Shown: piece by piece, positions 25,851 to 33,185 of the stretch
Numbering within the stretch: position 1 is the stretch's first letter
Layout: every line of letters begins with the position of its first letter
From: Bacteroidia bacterium
Lineage (GTDB): Bacteria; Bacteroidota; Bacteroidia; B-17B0; Aurantibacillaceae
Reading direction: 5' to 3'
DNA length: 64,000 nt
Assembly (NCBI GenBank): GCA_016787705.1
Contig: JAEUTP010000008.1
Coordinates: forward strand, 62,001 to 126,000
The notes under the pieces: generated by a model
The model's database searches: none
What the model was told of the DNA's origin: nothing
Seen by the model: only the letters and a program-made list of their open reading frames with translations
Made by a program: the position numbers and the translations under genes

Positions 25851-26444
25851 TTATTTAACGATCATATCATCATCGTCCTGGTTTGCCATCATGCTTTTAC
25901 CATTATCGTGTGTATCCGAATTAAAGAATTTGCTTTTTGATGGGTCGAAGATTTTTTGTTTAATGCTTGCAGTATAATTTTCAACCGGGTAAAAACGATT
26001 GTTTGCTTTATCGAATTTTACCAAACCTATCGGCAACTCCATTACCTCATTAGAAGCATCCACATTTTTAGCATCCAGTACTTCACTTTCAAATAAAAAT
26101 TCGTACACCAAGGCATTTCCTTCATCCATCTTTGTATCAAAACTTATTAGCAAAGGCACATACCCTTCTTTTGTAACACGTACAGTGTACCAGTTGTTCT
26201 TATATAAAGAAAATTTAAATTCTTTATTAACCGTCACTTTACACGAATCAATAACTTTATTGTCACTTAGTAGTTCTACCTTATAAGAACCTCTTTCTGC
26301 CCTATGGGGAGCTTTAAGAATTATGCCATTGATCTTTAAACATACAGCTGAGTCTTTTTTATTTACTAAAGCAAAAGAGCTTTTTACAAATAACATAATA
26401 GCAAACATTGCTAACATTTTTAAATTTAGGTTTGATTTTTTCAT
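25851..26444 (-). CDS. Secreted protein with beta-sandwich-like domain, unknown
   Basis: The 197-residue protein has a signal peptide (about 1-25, cleaved near SFA). A domain with KVELLSDNKVIDSCKV and WYTVRVTKEGYVPLLISF follows, a PEGA- or carboxypeptidase-regulatory-like beta-sandwich pattern. The C-terminal tail is polar and acidic (DDDD). Similar proteins sit near signalling genes in Bacteroidota. It starts 22 bases... upstream of the receiver gene start in the same direction, so cotranscription is likely. A palindrome at 26562-26586 lies about 120 bases upstream. Confidence 0.65.
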   Translation of the reverse strand: MKKSNLNLKMLAMFAIMLFVKSSFALVNKKDSAVCLKINGIILKAPHRAERGSYKVELLSDNKVIDSCKVTVNKEFKFSLYKNNWYTVRVTKEGYVPLLISFDTKMDEGNALVYEFLFESEVLDAKNVDASNEVMELPIGLVKFDKANNRFYPVENYTASIKQKIFDPSKSKFFNSDTHDNGKSMMANQDDDDMIVK

Positions 26445-26537
26445 GGGTTTTATTTTTTATTGTTATTATTTTTTTTCTTAAAACAAAGTTGCACCCATTT
26501 AAAAAAAATAATTACCTGTTTTTAAAAGCAAATTCAC

Positions 26538-26551
26538 ATATGTAAGATTTA
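26538..26551 (+). promoter_or_regulatory. Shared 14-base motif CATATGTAAGATTT, copy 2
   Basis: Exact second copy of the 14-mer at 20760-20773. Relative to the leftward secreted-protein gene it is in the opposite orientation, 94 bases upstream of the ATG. It is 10 bases from the palindrome at 26562. Confidence 0.3.
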
Positions 26552-26561
26552 TTTGGATTTT

Positions 26562-26586
26562 GTGATTCCAAATTATGGAAACACAC
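26562..26586. promoter_or_regulatory. 25-base palindromic operator candidate
   Basis: TGTGATTCCA (26562-26571), five bases, then TGGAAACACA (26577-26586) form 10-base arms with a single mismatch at the same position. It lies in the 232-base gap upstream of the leftward secreted-protein gene. There is no T-run, which argues against a terminator. Confidence 0.5.
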
Positions 26587-26619
26587 TGCTTTTCTAAGTT
26601 AAAACGCTTAGATACTAAA

Positions 26620-26642
26620 AAATTTGGATTGCCTGGAGGCAG
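26620..26642 (-). terminator. Possible weak terminator of the HTH/helical-repeat gene
   Basis: Reading leftward, the small GC-rich hairpin TGCCTCCAGGCA (26642-26631) is followed by ATCC and AAATTTTTT. The stem is only five bases, so this is tentative. Confidence 0.3.
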
Positions 26643-26676
26643 CCTATAGCAAGGATAACAGGCGGAAATAAAATGT

Positions 26677-28092
26677 TCAGTACTTTTTTCTTAATAAAGG
26701 TATTAGATGAGGCAATACCTCATTTCCTTTTTTATTATTAGCAGTAAATAATATAAAAAGATCTTTACTTTTTAACGAAGCTTTTGAATTACCTGTTTGA
26801 TTCATTTCTAATTCGAATATTTTTATCAGGTGCAAAACATGATAGTACTTTTCAATTTGATCGGATTTAATTTTACGCGAAATACTTTTTAATGAGATCT
26901 CTACAAGATCATAATCTTTTTGAACCAGGTAAAAATAAGCCAGCGTTAGTTTAACATTAATGCTTTCGTGGAAAAAGTCTTTAAAACTAAAATTATTTAA
27001 AATAGTATTAAGACAATTAACTGCTTCTTTAAAATTTTTCTGCATAAAATAAAGCATAGCATTATAAATTGCTATCTGTACTTTGGCATGCCCGTCTTCA
27101 GAGTCATAAAACATCTCAGTTTTCTTAGGATCACTCAGTAATTCATCTTCTCTACCTGTTTCGCAGCAGAATTTTATCTTTGATAAAAGAAATTTAGATG
27201 TAACACATATATTATTATAAAGCAATAACGTAGAAATTTGCTCGTTAACCTTTTCGTAAAATCCTGCCGCTGTTTTATATTCTTCTGTAGACAAATAATA
27301 CTCAAAAGAAAGATGATCTAACGCAAACTCCCATTTTTTTTGTGGAGAGGTTTGAGGAAGTTCAGAAAATAATTTCCGGGATTTTTGAATTAATTCTGTT
27401 GTCGGCAATTCAGAGCCTTTGTTTTCTTCACAAAAAATAGCCAACTGCAGATCGATAAAATACTTTATGATCTCTATTTGCCGAGACTGGTTTAAAGAAA
27501 ACAGGTTATTGATCTCGTTCTTTAAAAAATATAAAGTATCAAGATCAGGCTGACTTCTTGAAAAACTATACTGGCCAAATATGCGGTTAAAATTTCCGAG
27601 TAACTCTTCTGCTTTTTCTAATGACAGGCCTAAAGCAGTGTGTTTATTAAAAAGTTGCGAATAATAAAAATATTTTTCGGAATGCAGGTGCATTTTTTTT
27701 AATGCACTGTAAACAACAAGCAAATCGTTATGCAGATCAAATTTTAACAACTCTTTTTCAAGTTTATTTAAAAACGCAATAGCCGTTTCGCGAGGCATAT
27801 TAAAACATACTTCGGGCACCTGTAACAATTGCTTTATAAGACTCTCCTGCGTTTCAAAAACATTTACCGAAAGGTGCTCCTGTATTTTATCAAAAAGCCT
27901 GGATTTTAAAACATAAAATGAATTCGAGCTGATACCTAATTTTTTGGTTATCTCGGCATCACTTATTTTTTCGGAGCGATATGATTGAAAAAGCAAATAA
28001 TAATTATCTGCTTTCGTTTTTTTGAAAGAATCGGCTATTCTTTCAAAATCATTATTGCTCAGCTGAACTATTACCTGTTTTAACTTGATCAT
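26677..28092 (-). CDS. HTH and helical-repeat protein of the signalling island, unknown
   Basis: The 471-residue, apparently soluble protein has no signal peptide. Residues about 40-75 (SDAEITKKLGISSNSFYVLKSR) look like a helix-turn-helix. The remainder is almost all alpha-helical with TPR-like periodicity (for example ALSLEKAEELLGNFNRIFG-type and KNFKEAVNCLNTIL units). The layout recalls regulators that combine a DNA-binding N-terminus with a TPR sensor array, but I do not recognise the family. It lies between two receiver-only genes, so control by protein contacts is plausible (inference). Confidence 0.6.
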   Translation of the reverse strand: MIKLKQVIVQLSNNDFERIADSFKKTKADNYYLLFQSYRSEKISDAEITKKLGISSNSFYVLKSRLFDKIQEHLSVNVFETQESLIKQLLQVPEVCFNMPRETAIAFLNKLEKELLKFDLHNDLLVVYSALKKMHLHSEKYFYYSQLFNKHTALGLSLEKAEELLGNFNRIFGQYSFSRSQPDLDTLYFLKNEINNLFSLNQSRQIEIIKYFIDLQLAIFCEENKGSELPTTELIQKSRKLFSELPQTSPQKKWEFALDHLSFEYYLSTEEYKTAAGFYEKVNEQISTLLLYNNICVTSKFLLSKIKFCCETGREDELLSDPKKTEMFYDSEDGHAKVQIAIYNAMLYFMQKNFKEAVNCLNTILNNFSFKDFFHESINVKLTLAYFYLVQKDYDLVEISLKSISRKIKSDQIEKYYHVLHLIKIFELEMNQTGNSKASLKSKDLFILFTANNKKGNEVLPHLIPLLRKKY

Positions 28093-28131
28093 TGATATAA
28101 ATTAAATATTTAGAATTAATTACCCGGTAAA

Positions 28132-28548
28132 CTAAAGTTTTTCTAACATTTGCTGTGTTAAAGGCTTATTTAAGAAAGTAATATCTAATGAGATTTCGCT
28201 GGCCTTTTTCTTATCTTCAGGATTTACTGAAGAGGTTAATATAACCAGCTTTAACGTTTTTAATTTTTCAGGTAATTTAGTTTTAAGGTTATCAATAAAT
28301 TGAAATCCATCCATCATTGGCATATTAAGATCGATAAAAATTATTTCCGGAAAAATATCTACAGTTTCATTACTGGAAATTGACAAGTTATTTAAAAACT
28401 CGAGCGCACTTTTACTACCGGTATTAACGTAGATCCTTCCGGCAAAGTGACTGGCCTCAATTATTTTTTGATTAATAAAATTATCAAGTTCATTATCATC
28501 AAGTAACATAGCATACTTATATTTGTATTGTGGGTCTTTTCTTTTCAT
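28132..28548 (-). CDS. Single-domain response regulator (receiver only)
   Basis: The 138-residue receiver has LLDDNELDN (acidic pocket near 15-20), IIFIDLNMPMMDG with the phospho-acceptor Asp, ILTSS with the conserved Thr/Ser and LNKPL with the Lys. The ELDNFINQKIIE motif after the pocket is typical of Bacteroidota CheY-like proteins that serve multi-PAS kinases. There is no output domain. It starts 91 bases after the NarL-type regulator gene ends and precedes the HTH/helical-repeat gene by 39 bases, so these may be cotranscribed. Confidence 0.9.
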   Translation of the reverse strand: MKRKDPQYKYKYAMLLDDNELDNFINQKIIEASHFAGRIYVNTGSKSALEFLNNLSISSNETVDIFPEIIFIDLNMPMMDGFQFIDNLKTKLPEKLKTLKLVILTSSVNPEDKKKASEISLDITFLNKPLTQQMLEKL

Positions 28549-28639
28549 GTTTGCCGGTTTTAAATAATTACTGTGATCAACTATTTCTCTTAAATTTAAT
28601 TATTATTCTAAAATATTTAAAATTTTAACTTATATAATT

Positions 28640-29323
28640 TTAAGTAATTAACCGTGTTTGCATAGCAAACATAACTATACCTATGGTTGTTTTGGTTCCT
28701 ATTTTTGTAAAAATATTGTTTTTGTGATGGTCAACTGTTCGTGCGCTGATAAAAAGTATCTCTCCAATTTCTTTATTGGTTTTTTGTTCGCAAATAAGTT
28801 TAACTATCTCAATTTCACGATCGGTTAAAGCTGCCTTACTCAATAATTGCGGGGCTTTAAGACTACCACTGTTACCTTTAATAATAGCTTGTGTAATTTG
28901 GTCGTTATAATAATAACCTTTTTGCATTACTGCGTAAATAGCATCAATTACAGCGTCTACACTTTTATCTTTCGGCAAAAATCCGTTAGCGCCTTTGCTC
29001 ATGAGATCAAAAATAAATTCTTCCTCATTGTGCATGGTTAAAATTACGATCTTGGTTTTTGGAAATTCTTTTTTTAGGGCTAAGGTAGTTTCAATACCAT
29101 TCATTTCGGGCATTTCAATATCAAGCAATACCACGTGCGGTGTATGGCGTTTAGATCGTAATTGATTTAAAAGATCGAGCCCGTTAGAGGCCTGTAAAAC
29201 CACTTCCATATCCTTGTAATCGCTTAATAAGGCGGCAACACCCGAGCGAAAAATATGGTGATCGTCTACAATCGCTACTTTAATTATCGCCGGCAATTCT
29301 GTTATTTTAGCATTGTCGTTCAT
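28640..29323 (-). CDS. NarL/FixJ-type response regulator
   Basis: The 227-residue protein has an N-terminal receiver (about 14-135; Asp20/Asp21, phospho-acceptor Asp68 in VVLLDIEMPEMNG, Lys near 118). A C-terminal LuxR-type helix-turn-helix (about 163-225) carries LTDREIEIVKLICEQKTNKEI and SARTVDHHKNNIF. Its ATG overlaps the TGA of the upstream kinase gene by four bases (29320-29323), a sign of translational coupling with its cognate kinase. The target genes are unknown. Confidence 0.93.
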   Translation of the reverse strand: MNDNAKITELPAIIKVAIVDDHHIFRSGVAALLSDYKDMEVVLQASNGLDLLNQLRSKRHTPHVVLLDIEMPEMNGIETTLALKKEFPKTKIVILTMHNEEEFIFDLMSKGANGFLPKDKSVDAVIDAIYAVMQKGYYYNDQITQAIIKGNSGSLKAPQLLSKAALTDREIEIVKLICEQKTNKEIGEILFISARTVDHHKNNIFTKIGTKTTIGIVMFAMQTRLIT

Positions 29324-30129
29324 AATTGTATTGGCGTTTTAATAAGTACCTGTGATTTTTTTTTGTTTATTATCATAAAGTTTAAGTTTGCATTTATTAG
29401 TTGGGCGCGGGTTAAAATACTTTTTAAGCCAAGCCCTGTTGATTTATTGGCAAATTGCTCAATTTGTTTTGTTGTAATTCCCTCTCCATTATGAAGGATG
29501 TTAATGATAAGATCGGTCTCTTTTTTTTCAATATTAATTTCAACAGCTTTTGGCTTTGCATGTTTAACCGTATTATTTAATATTTCTTTTGTTAAGCGGT
29601 ATAACTGTATTTTGATCTTTTTATCAAATTCAATATTTTCTTCTTCACAGTTAAACGTAATATCGGTTTCGCCAACGGCATTTATCTGGCGGCAAACCTC
29701 TTTAAGGCCTTTTACAAAACCAAGGTTCATTAATGTTGGCGGAATAATATCATTGTATATCGTTCGCACAGTATCTAAAGAATCATCAATGTTCTTATAA
29801 CTGGCAGTAACTATCTCTTCAAATACATCTTTATTTTCAATATTTTTTTTCAGGCGGCTTAAATTCAGTTTTAAAACATTAAGTGTAATACCTATATCGT
29901 CGTGTAAATTGGTAGCTATTTTTACCCTTTCCTGTTCAGCTATTTCGAGAGAGGCATCTAATAATTTTTTTTGATGTTTATTTTCTGTATCAATTAAAAC
30001 CGCTTTGTTAGCTAACATTCTTTTTTGATAGAGCACCACCATTAATATCAAAAAGAAAACCAACATCAGTATTCCTAATGTTGATAAAAAGATCAAAGTA
30101 AAAACATCTATCTGCTCTTTGTTTTCCAA
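29320..30129 (-). CDS. NarX-type sensor histidine kinase (HisKA_3)
   Basis: The 269-residue kinase has one N-terminal membrane helix (about 10-33) and almost no extracytoplasmic part. A HisKA_3 domain with QERVKIATNLHDDIG (phospho-acceptor His76) and a HATPase with LTKEILNNTVKHA follow. The G1 box reads HNGEGI, with His in place of the usual Asp. The only reasonable start is TTG at 30129, inside the end of the preceding gene; no ATG lies before the membrane helix. It pairs with the NarL-type regulator. Confidence 0.88.
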   Translation of the reverse strand: MENKEQIDVFTLIFLSTLGILMLVFFLILMVVLYQKRMLANKAVLIDTENKHQKKLLDASLEIAEQERVKIATNLHDDIGITLNVLKLNLSRLKKNIENKDVFEEIVTASYKNIDDSLDTVRTIYNDIIPPTLMNLGFVKGLKEVCRQINAVGETDITFNCEEENIEFDKKIKIQLYRLTKEILNNTVKHAKPKAVEINIEKKETDLIINILHNGEGITTKQIEQFANKSTGLGLKSILTRAQLINANLNFMIINKKKSQVLIKTPIQL

Positions 30130-30758
30130 AATCCAATACTTAATAAAATGTTATACAATAAATTAAAAAAAGTATGAATAATACTCCATAAAATTCCATA
30201 CTTAATGATATCACTCTTTGCCATATAATCACTAAAAATAAATAAAATGAGATTACCTGAAAAATAAAACAGTATAGCTGTATTTATCCAAAATACAGGA
30301 GTTGAAAGCAGGTTCTCAAAAATTAAATTCTTAAGCGCATAGTATAAAAAGAAGAATGAATAAATAATAAGAACAATACATTCAACAGAAGGTGAAAAGT
30401 TATATACTGAAAACAGTCCATACACCCGATAATCAATGTATGCAGCTATTAAAAATAAAGGAATAAATAAATTAATTAAATATGGTTTAAAATAATTTCT
30501 GAAAAAAAAACTATAAAAAAGGCTTATTAAAGCAAATTCAACCGCAGTAAAATAATGCAAAATATAATTATTGCTATGATTATATATGCTAGAGAAAATG
30601 TTCATTATTTCAAAGATCACATTCATGACTAAAAGTCCGAATATAGGTTTTAAATAGAAATTTATTTTTTTTAAATTAAACAATGAAAAAATAAAGGGAA
30701 TTAAACATAAAGCAGATGAAGTAATCCCAATATAGAAAACAAGTTTTTGCTGATACAT
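30108..30758 (-). CDS. Seven-helix membrane protein coupled to a histidine kinase
   Basis: The 216-residue protein is almost entirely hydrophobic with about seven helices (near 6-26, 36-52, 66-85, 92-110, 124-145, 155-178 and 188-210). It carries no signal peptide or enzyme motif. It overlaps the kinase gene by 22 bases, so the two are translationally coupled, and since the kinase has only one short helix this protein may be its membrane sensor (inference). It resembles, in layout only, 7TM sensor modules fused to kinases elsewhere. Confidence 0.65.
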   Translation of the reverse strand: MYQQKLVFYIGITSSALCLIPFIFSLFNLKKINFYLKPIFGLLVMNVIFEIMNIFSSIYNHSNNYILHYFTAVEFALISLFYSFFFRNYFKPYLINLFIPLFLIAAYIDYRVYGLFSVYNFSPSVECIVLIIYSFFFLYYALKNLIFENLLSTPVFWINTAILFYFSGNLILFIFSDYMAKSDIIKYGILWSIIHTFFNLLYNILLSIGFWKTKSR

Positions 30759-30815
30759 AATTAACTTAAATTTAAGGTGGTTTTGTGGCCACCCTAAATT
30801 TACACAATGATTTTT

Positions 30816-31130
30816 CTAAAAACCGTTTAATGCATTTCCACCACCACACATTGGTGGGCATACTAGCCCGCGCTCTGCAAGCAAGCCGGTATAAATATCA
30901 TCCTCGTTAGCTTTTACACCTACAATAACCAATTGTTTCGCGCCCTTATCATCAATAGCATGATAAATTCTAATACCCACGCAATTAGCTTGTGCTAAAA
31001 TAGCGGTGATAGCATCTTTTCCATAAAAATGGCCTAAAACTGCGCCTGGTTCAGCCGCACGATAATTTGCTGTCCACGCCGCTGCTGTTGCAAGCGAAAT
31101 ACTGTGGTCTTCTCTTCCTGTAAAACTCAT
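30816..31130 (-). CDS. Conserved small protein, unknown
   Basis: The 104-residue soluble protein has SFTGREDHSISLATAAAWT at the N-terminus, an HFYGKDAITAILAQANCVGIRIYHAI stretch and a C-terminus with CPPMCGGGNALNGF containing two cysteines. I remember similar short proteins from Bacteroidota but know no function. It is monocistronic and divergent from the DUF3606 gene across a 220-base gap that holds the tandem palindromes. The ATG start is clear. Confidence 0.72.
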   Translation of the reverse strand: MSFTGREDHSISLATAAAWTANYRAAEPGAVLGHFYGKDAITAILAQANCVGIRIYHAIDDKGAKQLVIVGVKANEDDIYTGLLAERGLVCPPMCGGGNALNGF

Positions 31131-31269
31131 AATCTTTTTTTTTAAGGTTAGTAATGATTGATGTTTACAAGATAATAAAAATGTTAAATCTCACAGGTAA
31201 ATCTGCAAGCCGTTCTAAAAATCAAGTTTATGGTTATTAGCATTTTAGCTATTTTTTAACAAAAAAAAA

Positions 31270-31333
31270 TAGGTAAAATTACCTACCTTTTATAGGTAAA
31301 ATTACCTATATGCAAAATAGGTAATTTTACTGA
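31270..31333. promoter_or_regulatory. Three tandem palindromes (TAGGTAA-N2-TTACCTA)
   Basis: TAGGTAAAATTACCTA occurs at 31270-31285 and 31293-31308, both with perfect 7-base arms. A third copy with a partly changed right arm (TAGGTAATTTTACTGA) lies at 31318-31333. Start-to-start spacing is 23 and 25 bases. The third ends 17 bases before the DUF3606 ATG, so a bound protein would cover the core promoter. The regulator is not known. Confidence 0.65.
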
Positions 31334-31350
31334 TTGCGCTTTTTTTAAAA

Positions 31351-31566
31351 ATGCCAGAACTTAGTGTCGTGCAAAAAATCTATACAAATATGAAAGAATC
31401 TAAGATCGACCTTCACAGCAAGGAAGCTATTAAGGAATGGAGCGTAAAATTGAATTGTGAGGAAAAAGACCTCATACACGCCATTATGGTAATTGGTAAT
31501 TCAACACAAATGGTAGATGATTTTTTAATTCTTAATAGAAAGAAAAAAGTAGATTACCAACATTAA
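31351..31566 (+). CDS. DUF3606 domain protein
   Basis: The 71-residue protein matches the DUF3606 pattern: KIDLHSKEAIKEWSVKLNC (residues 18-36) followed by an EKDLIHAIMVIGNS helix. Members are small, of unknown function, and found in many Proteobacteria and Bacteroidota, often with stress genes. It is a single-gene unit with the three palindromes just upstream and a strong terminator just downstream. The ATG at 31351 is the first in frame. Confidence 0.82.
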   Translation: MPELSVVQKIYTNMKESKIDLHSKEAIKEWSVKLNCEEKDLIHAIMVIGNSTQMVDDFLILNRKKKVDYQH

Positions 31567-31579
31567 AGTTTAAATTCAA

Positions 31580-31620
31580 AACACAGGAGAAATTGTAAGA
31601 AATTTCTCCTGTGTTTTTTT
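31580..31620. terminator. Strong terminator between convergent genes
   Basis: AACACAGGAGAAATT (31580-31594) pairs perfectly over 15 bases with AATTTCTCCTGTGTT (31601-31615), with a six-base loop, followed by T-run 31614-31620 on the plus strand. It lies between the DUF3606 gene and the leftward lipoprotein gene and may serve both. Confidence 0.88.
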
Positions 31621-31644
31621 TATAAATACCCGCAAATTACTGTA

Positions 31645-31872
31645 TTATTTAAGGCTACAATCTGTTGTATATGATTGACCTAAAATAGTTTCAGATTTAT
31701 CGCCATCGTTGCATTTTGCACGGGCTTCATCTAATTTCATTTTACCAGTATTGTAGCTTTCTGAGCTTTGACCGCTTGGGCTGTTTTTAATACACTCACA
31801 TGTGTAATCTTTTTTGCAGGATGTAGTTGTTAGTGCAATAAATGCTGTTACTGTAATTATTATTTTTTTCAT
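31645..31872 (-). CDS. Small lipoprotein
   Basis: The 75-residue protein has a lipoprotein signal ending in TTTSC (Cys19) followed by KKDYTCECIKN, so the mature form has a Cys-x-Cys pair plus two later cysteines (Cys54 and Cys73). Bacteroidota genomes carry many such short Cys-containing lipoproteins of unknown role. An inverted repeat ends at the start codon (31873-31900). Convergent with DUF3606. Confidence 0.7.
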   Translation of the reverse strand: MKKIIITVTAFIALTTTSCKKDYTCECIKNSPSGQSSESYNTGKMKLDEARAKCNDGDKSETILGQSYTTDCSLK

Positions 31873-31900
31873 TTTGCGTTTTTAAATAGTATAACGCAAA
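31873..31900 (-). repeat. Inverted repeat overlapping the lipoprotein leader
   Basis: TTTGCGTT (31873-31880) pairs perfectly with AACGCAAA (31893-31900) across 12 bases. Its 3' arm on the transcribed strand touches the ATG at 31872, so it could be an operator or a leader hairpin that masks the start codon. Confidence 0.4.
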
Positions 31901-31982
31901 TTAAATGCCACTGCTTTTACATTAAAGTTTTATAAAAGATCAAATACTTGTAGAAATTAAAGTCCTTTTTGAGGTTTATATT

Positions 31983-32273
31983 TTAAAATAACAGTTGCCT
32001 TACTGTCCATGCCTCGGGTTTAGCATTGAATAAAATTTTTGTGCCTGACCAAACCGTTTTAAATAATTCAGAGTTGCGGTATTTATTTAAATGCTCTTCG
32101 CTTTGCCATAAACTATAAGTAAAAAAAACAGAAGGATTATTTTCATCCTGCAACAACTCAACATGTGTACAACCGTCAAACCCTTTAATGCGCTGCCAGT
32201 TAGTTTCAAAAATTGTTTTAAAAACTTCAATGCTTTCCGGCTTAAAGCTCATTTTTACAATACGCTTAATCAT
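31983..32273 (-). CDS. Antibiotic biosynthesis monooxygenase (ABM)-type protein
   Basis: The 96-residue protein has a ferredoxin-like ABM layout: IKRIVKMSFKPESIEVF at the start, a central GFDGCTHVELLQDE strand, then FFTYSLWQSEEHLNKYRNSELF and a final Trp. Such dimeric small proteins are cofactor-free monooxygenases or haem-degrading enzymes; the activity here is unproven. I use the ATG at 32273; the longer frame starts with TTG at 32282. The start overlaps the end of the adenosyltransferase-like gene by eight bases, so they are coupled. Confidence 0.83.
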   Translation of the reverse strand: MIKRIVKMSFKPESIEVFKTIFETNWQRIKGFDGCTHVELLQDENNPSVFFTYSLWQSEEHLNKYRNSELFKTVWSGTKILFNAKPEAWTVRQLLF

Positions 32274-33084
32274 AAAATTCAATTAATAAATTAAAATCAA
32301 ATTTACTTCCAATATCCCTGGGGCATAACATATTTAAAGCACTTTTACCATTTACAGCAACTTCTAAATTACCAAAGCTGTTAAATAAAACCAATGGCTG
32401 GCCTTGCTTTACCTCATCATAAGTAGTTACGATTTTATTTATACGCGCCCCCGGTAGAGTGATGCTAAAATTACGCTTGCCAATTACCTCGTTAAATTGT
32501 TTTTCGGTAATGTTGGTAATTATATTCCCAAAATCATCTACATAAATTCCTTTACCGCGTAAAATATTTCCACTTACAAAACTTTCAAACTGAAAAGCCT
32601 TATAAAAGTCGGTTGTTGGAATGCTTATTTCTTCTGCTTTTTTTGTTTTTGAAATATGGATAGCAGCATCCACAAAAATATCTTTCAGAAAAAAATGATG
32701 CTTTGCTTTTTCATCATAATACAATTGATAAACCGGCTCGTTGTAATTTGAATCGATCAATGAAAACAATCCGTTATCAGGACAAATAATGTATTGGCCT
32801 TTATATTTTGAAATTAAATAACGTGTGTTATCGATTGCATTTTGCTTGTTTGAATTACCACTATCTATAATAAACTTTACAGCCATTAAATGAATGGTGT
32901 TTTCAGGAAAATAAGGTAGCGCGTTTTTTAAAATAAATGCAGCATCTGAAATATTATTGTCCTTTATGTCGCAACTCAGGTCAATAATTTTTACGTCGGG
33001 CAATTGCGAAAAGAGTTTAGCCTTAACAATGGCTAAATAAGGGTCGCGGTAGCCCAAGTCGGTTGTTAAAGTAACAATGCTCAT
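32266..33084 (-). CDS. SAM-hydroxide adenosyltransferase/chlorinase-fold protein
   Basis: The 272-residue protein belongs to the DUF62 family that splits S-adenosylmethionine to adenosine and methionine (SAM:hydroxide adenosyltransferase). The N-terminus reads VTLTTDLGYRDPYLAIVKA (Asp9 binds ribose in the family), and the C-terminal domain contains VDDFGNIITNI and FNSFGNLEVAVNGKSA. The chlorinase/fluorinase halide loops are absent as far as I can see. A -7 element sits five bases upstream of the ATG. Confidence 0.88.
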   Translation of the reverse strand: MSIVTLTTDLGYRDPYLAIVKAKLFSQLPDVKIIDLSCDIKDNNISDAAFILKNALPYFPENTIHLMAVKFIIDSGNSNKQNAIDNTRYLISKYKGQYIICPDNGLFSLIDSNYNEPVYQLYYDEKAKHHFFLKDIFVDAAIHISKTKKAEEISIPTTDFYKAFQFESFVSGNILRGKGIYVDDFGNIITNITEKQFNEVIGKRNFSITLPGARINKIVTTYDEVKQGQPLVLFNSFGNLEVAVNGKSALNMLCPRDIGSKFDFNLLIEFYD

Positions 33085-33089
33085 TTGTT

Positions 33090-33097
33090 CAAAAGTA
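33090..33097 (-). promoter_or_regulatory. -7 promoter element abutting a start codon
   Basis: The minus strand reads TACTTTTG, a perfect match. Only five bases separate it from the ATG at 33084, so the mRNA is predicted to be leaderless. Confidence 0.5.
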
Positions 33098-33185
33098 ATT
33101 AATATTTGAAGGGCTAAATTTTTTAAACTTGAAGAGAGATTAACAAGTTTATAAACAATATTACTAATAGGGTGTTTGACAGAGT

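Noticed and set aside
31270..31333. The tandem palindromes as a short CRISPR array
   Set aside because: Units are 16-base palindromes separated by only 7-9 bases, with no spacers of normal length and no cas genes.
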